Source: an uncultured Bacteroidia bacterium
GTDB lineage: Bacteria > Bacteroidota > Bacteroidia > Bacteroidales > UBA932
NCBI GenBank assembly: GCA_902784965.1
Contig: CACZWU010000002.1
Coordinates: 1 to 62,122 of the forward strand
Direction: 5' to 3'
DNA: 62,122 nt
Shown: positions 1 through 6,226 of the stretch, piece after piece
How positions within the stretch are numbered: position 1 is the stretch's first letter
Layout: every line of letters begins with the position of its first letter
Program-made: the position numbers and the translations under genes
The notes under the pieces: generated by a model
The model's input: the letters and a program-made list of their open reading frames with translations, nothing else
Told to the model about the DNA's origin: nothing
The model's database searches: none

Positions 1-614
1 TGCCGGCTGAATACTTCCAGGTCTTCATCCGTCACTTTCATCAGTTGCTTGCAATTCTCGAAGTCTATTTTCATCGAACGGAGAAAAGCTTCGCTGTAAA
101 AAATGAAACTGGGCGTATTGAGATCCCGCAGGGTCTCGAGAAAAAGTAAATTATTAGACTGATTCTGAAAGTCTTCTATGACAATGGCCTTATAATTCTC
201 ACGCAAATCGTAAAACGATGAAACGGCCTCCACGAAGAGAATGTTGCCTATGGTCCGGATGGTTTCGATATTGGACCGGAATATGGTTTCGGTCGTCATG
301 GAATAACGGGCCATCGGTATTCTCGACGCCATCCCTACATAGCTTTGGGAGAGTTTGTCGGGATGGGCCACTACATCCACCTGGATTTCAAAGAAATCTT
401 TCAGATCCTCGTCGATCTGCTCGATGTCTTTCAGCGACTCGCGCATGTCGTACATGACCATCAGCACCATGTCCCGTTTCTCGGCATTCAGCTTCCGATG
501 TTCGATGACGGCCGAAGTACCGAAGGTCAGCATGATGGAGAAGGTCGTGGCGGCCAGTGTCAAAAGGAAACTCTTCCAGGACGATGATTTGCGTTCGGCT
601 TTCATAAATGACAT
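1..614 (-). CDS. Partial membrane-anchored protein, function unknown
   Basis: The reading frame stays open from an ATG at 614 to the window edge, so about 204 N-terminal residues are visible and the C-terminus is missing. Residues of about 14-35 form one hydrophobic segment after a basic start (MKAERKSSSWKS), which suggests an inner-membrane anchor. The rest is charged and largely helical and probably lies on the periplasmic side. Another ATG at 605 is equally possible. The gene has its own -7 box at 632-639. I do not recognise the family; the layout of one N-terminal anchor plus a helical domain resembles small uncharacterised Bacteroidota membrane proteins. No function is proposed. Confidence 0.7.
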   Translation of the reverse strand, partial: MSFMKAERKSSSWKSFLLTLAATTFSIMLTFGTSAVIEHRKLNAEKRDMVLMVMYDMRESLKDIEQIDEDLKDFFEIQVDVVAHPDKLSQSYVGMASRIPMARYSMTTETIFRSNIETIRTIGNILFVEAVSSFYDLRENYKAIVIEDFQNQSNNLLFLETLRDLNTPSFIFYSEAFLRSMKIDFENCKQLMKVTDEDLEVFSR

Positions 615-631
615 ACTGTGATAATCTGCTG

Positions 632-639
632 CAAAGGTA
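632..639 (-). promoter_or_regulatory. -7 box (TACCTTTG) for the partial membrane protein gene
   Basis: TACCTTTG matches the Bacteroidota TAnnTTTG consensus exactly, 17 nt before the ATG at 614. No clear TTTG element is seen 19-21 nt upstream. Confidence 0.55.
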
Positions 640-664
640 ATGATTTTGTGGAGTTTTCATGAAT

Positions 665-680
665 GAATTCCTTACCTTCC
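665..680 (+). repeat. Inverted copy of the tRNA-Ser 3' end
   Basis: GAATTCCTTACCTTCC at this site matches 15 of 16 bases of the tRNA-Ser 3' end (T-arm side plus acceptor strand), which lies on the minus strand at 804-819. The two copies are therefore inverted relative to each other. This could be a leftover of recombination at the tRNA gene or a pairing partner for it. Confidence 0.5.
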
Positions 681-737
681 AGGGATTGTGCTCGGCAGCA
701 AAGCTGCCTGCGCATTCCCTGCCCCGCTGCGCGGGGC
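681..737. repeat. Two adjacent hairpins beside the tRNA gene
   Basis: Hairpin 1 (681-720) pairs AGGGATTGTGC with GCGCATTCCCT, with one mismatch and one G-T pair, and is capped by GGCAGC-aaa-GCTGCC. Hairpin 2 (721-737) is GCCCCGC-tgc-GCGGGGC. Neither is followed by a T run, so they are not plain terminators. The GGGA(A)TTG start of hairpin 1 resembles the closing stem of the larger element at 54386-54534. They fill the space between the partial gene and the tRNA terminator. Confidence 0.55.
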
Positions 738-752
738 TATGCAAATTGTCAT

Positions 753-792
753 AAAAAATCAGCGCTCAAGCTTAGCTTGGCGCTGATTTTTA
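753..792 (-). terminator. Terminator downstream of tRNA-Ser
   Basis: AAAATCAGCG (755-764) pairs with CGCTGATTTT (781-790), with an inner CAAGC-tta-GCTTG stem. A/T tracts flank both sides, so it could act in both directions. It lies 11 nt past the tRNA 3' end. Confidence 0.75.
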
Positions 793-802
793 TATCAATT
801 TG

Positions 803-887
803 CGGAAGGTAAGGGATTCGAACCCCTGAGCCCTTGCGGACTAACAGTTTTCAAGACTGCCGCCATCGACCACTCGGCCAACCTTCC
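803..887 (-). tRNA. tRNA-Ser (anticodon UGA)
   Basis: This 85-nt class II tRNA reads from 887 to 803. The acceptor stem is GGAAGGT/ACCTTCC with a G discriminator, the D-arm begins TGGCCGAGTGGTCGA, and the anticodon loop is CTTGAAA, giving anticodon TGA. A long variable arm and the T-loop GGTTCGAATCC follow, as expected for tRNA-Ser. The 3' CCA is not encoded, because CAA follows the discriminator. A -7 box lies just upstream and a strong hairpin terminator downstream, so it is probably transcribed alone. Confidence 0.95.
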
Positions 888-898
888 TGAAGGGATTG

Positions 899-906
899 CA
901 AAGGTA
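899..906 (-). promoter_or_regulatory. -7 box (TACCTTTG) for tRNA-Ser
   Basis: An exact TAnnTTTG match ends 11 nt before the tRNA 5' end at 887, the spacing expected if transcription starts near or at the tRNA. No good -33 element is seen. Confidence 0.6.
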
Positions 907-912
907 ATAAAA

Positions 913-1494
913 TTATTCTTGTTCCTGCTTATTGGCAAAGAACTTCCACTGGAACAACAACAGATAGATGGCGCCACAGGTAATGCAGCTGTCGGCGATG
1001 TTGAAGATCGGGCGGAAGAAAATGATGTGACGACCGCCCCAAATCGGGAATTCGGGCGGAAGGGTCGTGTCGATGATCGGGAAATAGAGCATATCGACCA
1101 CTTTGCCGAAGAAAAGCGGCGCATAATCGAAAATCACACCGTAGAAGAGGGAGTCGATCTCGTTGCCGATGGCGCCGGTGAGGATGGCCGCCAGGCCGAA
1201 AAGGACACCGGTGGGGGTGTTCGGCCGCTTGAGCAGCTTGCTCAGGTAGACGATGATCACCGCGATGAGCGCCAGCCGGCACAGGCTGAGCGCCAGCTTG
1301 CCGAAGCCTTCGCCGAACTGCAGGCCGAAGGCCATTCCGTTGTTTTCGATGAAAAGGATCTGGAACCAGTCGCCCAGCACATGGATGCTCTGGCCAACCT
1401 GCATGTTCGTCTTGACCAAGATCTTGACAACCTGGTCGGCAATCAGCAGGAGAACCACGAACAAGGTGATCCGGGCGCCTTTCGAAACTTTCAT
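913..1494 (-). CDS. lspA: Lipoprotein signal peptidase (signal peptidase II)
   Basis: LspA is the inner-membrane aspartyl peptidase that cuts the signal peptide from diacylglyceryl-modified prolipoproteins. The 193-residue product has four hydrophobic segments (about residues 8-25, 70-87, 92-112 and 165-185). It carries the family signatures ADQVVK near the N-terminus, ENNGMAFG, GAIGNEID and FNIADSCI; the aspartates of the last two are the expected catalytic pair. The GNEID-to-FDY stretch and the long loop before FNIAD fit Bacteroidota LspA proteins. The gene starts 3 nt after the dksA-like stop, so the two are probably one transcript. Substrates in this window include the lipoproteins at 11936-13072 and 56011-56424. 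Confidence 0.93.
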   Translation of the reverse strand: MKVSKGARITLFVVLLLIADQVVKILVKTNMQVGQSIHVLGDWFQILFIENNGMAFGLQFGEGFGKLALSLCRLALIAVIIVYLSKLLKRPNTPTGVLFGLAAILTGAIGNEIDSLFYGVIFDYAPLFFGKVVDMLYFPIIDTTLPPEFPIWGGRHIIFFRPIFNIADSCITCGAIYLLLFQWKFFANKQEQE

Positions 1495-1497
1495 CGA

Positions 1498-1893
1498 CTA
1501 CCGCTTGTTCTTGGCCTCGACGCTCAGGGTGGCGTGCGGCACCAGACGCAGACGCTCCTTGGGGATCAGCTTGCCCGTCTCGCGGCAGATGCCGTAGGTC
1601 TTGTTCTCGATACGGATGAGTGCAGCTTCCAGGTTCTGGATGAACTTGTACTGGCGGGCGGCCAGCTGGCTGGCTTCTTCCTTGGCCTGGGAGGCAGACC
1701 CTTCTTCGAGGACCTTGAACGACGGAGAAGTGTCTTCCGTGTCGTTGCTGCTGCTGTGGTCGATCTGCGCCTGCAGCATCTGATAGTCCCTGCGGGCCTT
1801 CTCAAGCTTCTGCAGAATCAACTCCTTGAACTCCTGCAACTCCTCGTCGCTGTAGCGGACCTTCTCAACGGTCTCTTCTTTCTTCTCTTCCAT
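1498..1893 (-). CDS. TraR/DksA-family protein with a degenerate zinc finger
   Basis: DksA-family proteins insert a coiled coil into the RNA polymerase secondary channel. This 131-residue protein has a long charged helical region and the C-terminal stretch GICRETGKLIPKERL, the family's zinc-finger position. Only one cysteine (Cys103) is present in the whole protein, so the four-cysteine zinc site is absent. The ATG at 1893 is preferred over an in-frame GTG at 1896. It lies between ileS and lspA and has its own promoter. It could act as a transcription factor that folds without zinc; the regulatory role is inferred. Confidence 0.85.
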   Translation of the reverse strand: MEEKKEETVEKVRYSDEELQEFKELILQKLEKARRDYQMLQAQIDHSSSNDTEDTSPSFKVLEEGSASQAKEEASQLAARQYKFIQNLEAALIRIENKTYGICRETGKLIPKERLRLVPHATLSVEAKNKR

Positions 1894-1918
1894 CACTATC
1901 GGGGTTTAAAACTAAATT

Positions 1919-1950
1919 CAAATATAACCAATTTATTTCAATCTCACAAT
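1919..1950 (-). promoter_or_regulatory. Promoter for the dksA-like gene and lspA
   Basis: The -7 box TATATTTG (1926-1919) is an exact TAnnTTTG match. ATTG (1950-1947) sits 20 nt upstream as a one-mismatch -33 element. The promoter overlaps the last codons of ileS. Confidence 0.6.
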
Positions 1951-4900
1951 ACCCATTGCAAGGGTTCCGTCTTCCCACTCCACCTCGACGGCATTCTCGG
2001 GCTTTTCAGCAAAACGGATGCCGCGGGCCAGGGTCTGGGCGCAGACGTAGTTGCCGAAGCGATCGAGGGCTTCCTGGAGGGCCGGATTGTGGGCGATGGT
2101 CACATCGATGCGGTCGGTCACTTCAAAGCCGGAGCTCTTTCGGAGATTCTGGATGCGGTTGACCAGTTCGCGGGCGAGACCTTCCTGCCGGAGCTCGGGG
2201 GTGATCTCGATGTCGAGGGCCACGGTCAGCGCGCCCTGGGAAGCTACCAGCCAGCCCGGCATGTCTTCCGAAGAAATCTGGTAGTCACCCGGCTGGAGCA
2301 TCACATCGCCGCCCGGTAGAGCGAGCGTATAGGCCTCTCCGGCTGCCTCGGCACGCTGGATGGCCGAGATGGTGGGCTGGTCGAGTGTTGCAAAGGCGGC
2401 GGCAATCTCTTTCATCCGCGGTCCGTAGATCTTGCCGAGGGTCTTGAAATTGGGCTTGATCTTCTTGGTGATGATGCCGTCGGTATTCTCCACGAATTCC
2501 ATTTCCTTGACGTTGACCTCCGTCAGAATGAGATCCTTGACAGCTTCGAGCTGGGCGCGCACCTTGTCGGAAATCACGGGCACCAGCATCTTGGGCAGCG
2601 GCTGGCGCACGGGGATGCCCACTTTCTTGCGGAGAGCCAGCACCATGGAGGTGGCGTCCTGCGAGAGGCGGATGCGTTCTTCCAGGTCGGCGTCGATACG
2701 TTCCGGATCGGAGACGGGCATCTGGACAAAATGGACGGAGCATCCTTCCGCCGGATGAACGGGGGCGGTCAGGTCGAGGTAGAGGCGGTCGGCGAAGAAG
2801 GGAGCGATGGGGGCCATCAGCACGGCGACGTCGCGGAGGCAGGTATACAGGGTCTGGTAGGCGGACTGTTTGTCGGGCGTCATCTCACCGGCCCAGTAGC
2901 GTTTGCGGTTGAGGTGGACGTACCAGTTGGAGAGGTCATCGCAGACGAAGCTTTCGATGAGGCGGCCGGCGGTCTTGATGTCGTAATCTTCGTAGGCGGC
3001 GCGGACGTCGCGGATGAGCGAGTTGAGTCGGGAAATGATCCAACGATCTATTTCAACGGCCGGGCTCAGATGGCTCGGATAAGCATCCGGATTCCAGCCG
3101 TCGATGTTCGCATAGAGGGCGAAGAAGGCGTAGGTGTTGTAGAGGGTGCCGAAGAATTTGCGGCGGACTTCTTCAACGCCGTTCTCGTCGAACTTGAGGT
3201 TGTCCCAGGGTTCGGCGTTGGTGAGCATGTACCAGCGAAGGGCATCGGCGCCGTAGGTGTCGAGGGCCTGGAACGGATCGACCGCGTTGCCCAGGCGCTT
3301 GCTCATCTTGTTGCCGTTCTTGTCGAGCACCAGGCCGTTGGAGATCACGCGCTTGAAGGCAGGCGTCCCGCTGATCATCGTATGGATGGCGTGCAGCGTA
3401 TAGAACCATCCTCGGGTCTGGTCGACGCCTTCGGCGATGAAATCGGCCGTGGCGCCGAAACGCGGGCTGCCGAGATTCTTGAGGCCCTCCTGGGCATACG
3501 GCATAGCACCGGAATCGAACCACACGTCGATCAGGTCGCTTTCGCGCACCATCCGGCGTCCGCTGTCCGACACCAGGAAGATGGCATCCACGAACGGGCG
3601 GTGCAGGTCGATCTCGTCATAGTCCTTGCCCTTGATCGGGTTGGTAGGCATGAAGCCGGCTGCGACGGCCTTGTCGATCTCGTCGCTCAGTTCCCGCACC
3701 GAACCGATGCATTTTTCTTCTTTGCCGTCTTCCGTGCGCCAGATGGGCAGCGGCGTTCCCCAGAAGCGGCTGCGGCTCAGGTTCCAGTCCTGGATGTTCT
3801 CGAGCCATTGTCCGAAGCGGCCCGTACCGGTGGAAGCCGGCTTCCAGACAATCTGCTTGTTGAGCGCTACCATCTCGTCCTTGACCGCCGTGGTCCGGAT
3901 GAACCAGGAGTCGAGCGGATAGTAGAGCACGGGAAGGTCGGTCCGCCAGCTATGGGGATAGCTGTGGACATGTTTCTGCACCTTGAATGCACGGCCGTCG
4001 GCCTTCATCATCACGCAGAGGTCGATGTCGAGGGTTCCCTCCTCCTCCACATGTTCGAAATATTGCTTGTAGCCCGCTTTCACATAGCGGCCTGCGTATT
4101 CTTTGTACGAAGGATCCACATGGGTTTTCACATAATCCGGATCCAGGTCCTCGAGGCGGCAGAAACGGCCCTGACGGTCCACCTGGGCCTGCGGGTTGCC
4201 TTCCCGGTCGATCACGAGCAGCCCGGCGATGCCCGCAGCTGCGGCCACGCGCTTGTCGTCAGCACCGAAGGTCGGCGCGATATGGACGATGCCCGTACCG
4301 TCTTCCGTGGTCACGTAGTCGCCGGGAATCACGCGGAAGGCGTCCCCGTCGGGCTGGAACCAGGGAATCAGCTGCCGGTAACGGATGCCCACCAGTTCAC
4401 TGCCCTTGTACACGCCGTCGAGCACCTCGAACGGGATTTTGGACTTGGGATTGAACCAGGCGTCGACCAGGTCTTTTGCCACGATGTACACGGCTTCCGT
4501 GCCGGTATAAGGATTAGTGCTCCTGACGCGCACATAGTCAATGTTCGGTCCCACGCAGAGAGCGGTGTTGGAAGGCAGGGTCCACGGCGTGGTGGTCCAG
4601 GCCAGGATGCAGAGCGGCAGCCCGTCGACGAAAAAGCGTTCGGAGACCGCATCGCGGATGACATCGAACTGCACGGTGGCCGTGGTGTCGCTCACGTCCT
4701 TGTAGCAGCCTGGCTGATTAAGTTCGTGGGAGCTCAGGCCGGTGCCGTCAGTAGGCGAATAGGGCTGGATGGTGAAACCCTTGTAGAGCAGACCTTTGTT
4801 ATAGATATCCTTCAGCAGGAACCACAGGGTCTCGATATAGCGGTTGTCGTAGGTAATGTACGGATTGTCCATATCCACCCAATAACCGATGCGGGCGGTG

Positions 4901-5301
4901 AGGGCTGCCCACTCCTTCGTGTACTTCATCACCTCGGTGCGGCAGGTGGCGTTGTAATCCATCACCGAGATCTTCGTGCCGATGTCGGCCTTGGTGATGC
5001 CGAGTTTCTTCTCGACGCCCAGTTCCACGGGCAAGCCGTGGGTGTCCCAGCCGGCCTTGCGCTCCACATGGTATCCGGTCTGCGTCTTGTAACGGCACAC
5101 CGCATCCTTGATGGAACGGGCCATCACATGGTGGATACCCGGCATTCCGTTGGCGGAGGGGGGTCCTTCGAAGAAAATGAAGCGGGGCGAGCCTTCGCTC
5201 ATCTTCAATACATTACGGAAGGTATTCTCTTTCTCCCATTTCTCCAGGATCTCATTGCCCGTGGCGACGAGGTCCAGCTTCTTGTACTCGGCAAAACGCA
5301 T
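1933..5301 (-). CDS. ileS: Isoleucyl-tRNA synthetase, eukaryote-like type with a GXHH motif
   Basis: IleRS charges tRNA-Ile with isoleucine and edits valine. The 1122-residue product fits the long eukaryote-like class (IleRS2) found in Bacteroidota. The ATP-binding signature, normally HXGH, reads GIHH at residues 55-58 (bases 5128-5139) after GPPSANGMP. The second signature, NKMSKRLGN, is intact near residue 665. The start MRFAEYKKLD is chosen because it aligns with the family; the frame remains open 35 residues further upstream, but that stretch runs into the divergent promoters. The first/third swap of the HXGH motif is the variant reported to give very strong mupirocin resistance in IleRS2 enzymes. 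This gene is divergent from cvpA and followed closely by the dksA-like gene. Confidence 0.96.
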   Translation of the reverse strand: MRFAEYKKLDLVATGNEILEKWEKENTFRNVLKMSEGSPRFIFFEGPPSANGMPGIHHVMARSIKDAVCRYKTQTGYHVERKAGWDTHGLPVELGVEKKLGITKADIGTKISVMDYNATCRTEVMKYTKEWAALTARIGYWVDMDNPYITYDNRYIETLWFLLKDIYNKGLLYKGFTIQPYSPTDGTGLSSHELNQPGCYKDVSDTTATVQFDVIRDAVSERFFVDGLPLCILAWTTTPWTLPSNTALCVGPNIDYVRVRSTNPYTGTEAVYIVAKDLVDAWFNPKSKIPFEVLDGVYKGSELVGIRYRQLIPWFQPDGDAFRVIPGDYVTTEDGTGIVHIAPTFGADDKRVAAAAGIAGLLVIDREGNPQAQVDRQGRFCRLEDLDPDYVKTHVDPSYKEYAGRYVKAGYKQYFEHVEEEGTLDIDLCVMMKADGRAFKVQKHVHSYPHSWRTDLPVLYYPLDSWFIRTTAVKDEMVALNKQIVWKPASTGTGRFGQWLENIQDWNLSRSRFWGTPLPIWRTEDGKEEKCIGSVRELSDEIDKAVAAGFMPTNPIKGKDYDEIDLHRPFVDAIFLVSDSGRRMVRESDLIDVWFDSGAMPYAQEGLKNLGSPRFGATADFIAEGVDQTRGWFYTLHAIHTMISGTPAFKRVISNGLVLDKNGNKMSKRLGNAVDPFQALDTYGADALRWYMLTNAEPWDNLKFDENGVEEVRRKFFGTLYNTYAFFALYANIDGWNPDAYPSHLSPAVEIDRWIISRLNSLIRDVRAAYEDYDIKTAGRLIESFVCDDLSNWYVHLNRKRYWAGEMTPDKQSAYQTLYTCLRDVAVLMAPIAPFFADRLYLDLTAPVHPAEGCSVHFVQMPVSDPERIDADLEERIRLSQDATSMVLALRKKVGIPVRQPLPKMLVPVISDKVRAQLEAVKDLILTEVNVKEMEFVENTDGIITKKIKPNFKTLGKIYGPRMKEIAAAFATLDQPTISAIQRAEAAGEAYTLALPGGDVMLQPGDYQISSEDMPGWLVASQGALTVALDIEITPELRQEGLARELVNRIQNLRKSSGFEVTDRIDVTIAHNPALQEALDRFGNYVCAQTLARGIRFAEKPENAVEVEWEDGTLAMGIVRLK

Positions 5302-5329
5302 ATCGTCTCTCTGGTCTATGATATTTGAA

Positions 5330-5360
5330 TTTGCAAAGATACGATAATTCACTAATTTTG
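5330..5360 (+). promoter_or_regulatory. Promoter for cvpA
   Basis: TTTG (5330-5333) is followed after 19 nt by TAATTTTG (5353-5360), an exact match to the Bacteroidota consensus and spacing. The cvpA ATG is at 5384. Confidence 0.8.
5334..5341 (-). promoter_or_regulatory. -7 box (TATCTTTG) for ileS
   Basis: An exact TAnnTTTG match on the minus strand lies 32 nt before the ileS start. It overlaps the divergent cvpA promoter, so the two may compete. The -33 element is unclear. Confidence 0.55.
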
Positions 5361-5383
5361 GCATCGAAAGTAAAATCATTGCC

Positions 5384-5884
5384 ATGGGTGTCGTCGATAT
5401 CGTCATCGTATGCTGTTTCCTGCCGGTTCTCTACTTCGGCATCAAGAATGGTCTCGTCAAGCAACTGGTGGCGCTGGCCGTGCTGTATTTCGGCATTTCC
5501 CTTTCCCTCCGTTTCTCCACGTCGGTGGGAAACTGGGTGGTGGAACACATCCAGATCTCCGAATTCTGGGGCAAAGCCATTTCTTTCATCCTCATCTTTT
5601 TTGCAGTTGCGCTTGTTTTAAGTTTATTTGGCCGGCTCATCGAGAAAATATTACAGATTTCCATGCTGGGCTGGCTCAACCGGCTGCTGGGCATCATCGC
5701 GACCTTCTGCCTCTTCGCGCTGGTGCTTTCGGTGATCGTCTATCTGGTGGATTCTGCCAATAACACGCTGGGATTCATCCCCAAGGAGAAGCTCGAGGAG
5801 TCACGGCTCTATCCGGTCCTCCTGAACCTCTCCCAGCAGATCTTCCCCCATTTCAAGGAACTCTTCCAGCAGGGAAAAATTTAA
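5384..5884 (+). CDS. cvpA: CvpA family membrane protein
   Basis: The 166-residue protein has four hydrophobic segments (roughly residues 5-25, 28-45, 64-85 and 102-125) and the N-terminal family pattern VDIVIVCCFLPVLYFGIKNG. This matches CvpA-family inner-membrane proteins, named from colicin V production in E. coli and of uncertain biochemical role. The start at 5384 sits 23 nt after an excellent promoter. It is transcribed alone and ends at a GC-rich palindrome with T runs. A bacteriocin-like export locus follows on the same strand, but the terminator and the known wide distribution of CvpA argue against assigning it to that locus without further evidence. Confidence 0.88.
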   Translation: MGVVDIVIVCCFLPVLYFGIKNGLVKQLVALAVLYFGISLSLRFSTSVGNWVVEHIQISEFWGKAISFILIFFAVALVLSLFGRLIEKILQISMLGWLNRLLGIIATFCLFALVLSVIVYLVDSANNTLGFIPKEKLEESRLYPVLLNLSQQIFPHFKELFQQGKI

Positions 5885-5896
5885 ATTTTTCTTTTT

Positions 5897-5925
5897 CCGG
5901 CCCGGGCCGGAGATTTTGCTTTTTT
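5897..5925 (+). terminator. Terminator after cvpA
   Basis: The perfect palindrome CCGGCCCGGGCCGG (5897-5910) is flanked by T-rich DNA on both sides, with AGATTTTGCTTTTTT following. It lies 13 nt after the cvpA stop. Confidence 0.6.
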
Positions 5926-5960
5926 GCGGGCGGAAAATCGTTTTCGCTCCTGAAATTTGT

Positions 5961-5980
5961 GTTCGGAAACAGAACCGAAC
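5961..5980. promoter_or_regulatory. Inverted repeat at the head of the secretion locus
   Basis: GTTCGG-N8-CCGAAC is a perfect 6-bp inverted repeat ending one base before the ATG at 5982. An imperfect -7 box (GAAATTTG, 5952-5959) lies immediately upstream. It could be an operator or an mRNA hairpin that controls ribosome access. The role is inferred. Confidence 0.4.
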
Positions 5981-5981
5981 C

Positions 5982-6137
5982 ATGGAGCCTGAAACCCGGA
6001 TAAGACGATGGACCGAACAGGATGCGGCAGCACGGAATCTTCTGCCTCACACCCCTTCCATTTCTGGCTTTCTCTATGCACTTCTGCTAGCGGCAACTTT
6101 GTTGCTGTCCATCCTGTCGGTCATTTTTTTCCGATAA
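5982..6137 (+). CDS. 51-residue single-pass membrane protein, candidate immunity protein
   Basis: The small frame MEPETRIRRWTEQDAAARNL... has a charged N-terminal half of about 27 residues. A strong hydrophobic helix (about residues 29-49, FLYALLLAATLLLSILSVIF) follows, with Arg as the last residue. It has no double-glycine leader, so it is unlikely to be an exported peptide. It is the first gene of the secretion locus and is separated from the exporter gene by a large hairpin. Small membrane proteins next to class II bacteriocin genes often give immunity, which makes that the leading guess; a regulatory or accessory role is also possible. It has no recognised family. Confidence 0.55.
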   Translation: MEPETRIRRWTEQDAAARNLLPHTPSISGFLYALLLAATLLLSILSVIFFR

Positions 6138-6144
6138 CAATCGC

Positions 6145-6209
6145 GAGGGAGCGTGCGCGAGATGGTCTTCAGGGCGACGAGACAAGTGCGGGAGAGCTCC
6201 CTCTTTTTT
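6145..6209 (+). terminator. Long hairpin with T run before the exporter gene
   Basis: GAGGGAGC (6145-6152) pairs with GCTCCCTC (6196-6203), followed directly by six T. The 43-nt loop can fold further (GTCT/AGAC). This is a terminator or attenuator between the 51-residue gene and the exporter, and could let the cell regulate read-through. Confidence 0.6.
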
Positions 6210-6226
6210 AATGGAAGAGAACGGAC

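Noticed and set aside
2731-5328. Long plus-strand open frame opposite ileS
   Set aside because: It is fully antisense to a well-supported synthetase gene and shows no recognisable motif. GC-rich codon use opens such shadow frames.
5302-5406. Longer N-terminus for IleRS
   Set aside because: The extra 35 codons cross both divergent promoters and do not match the family start.
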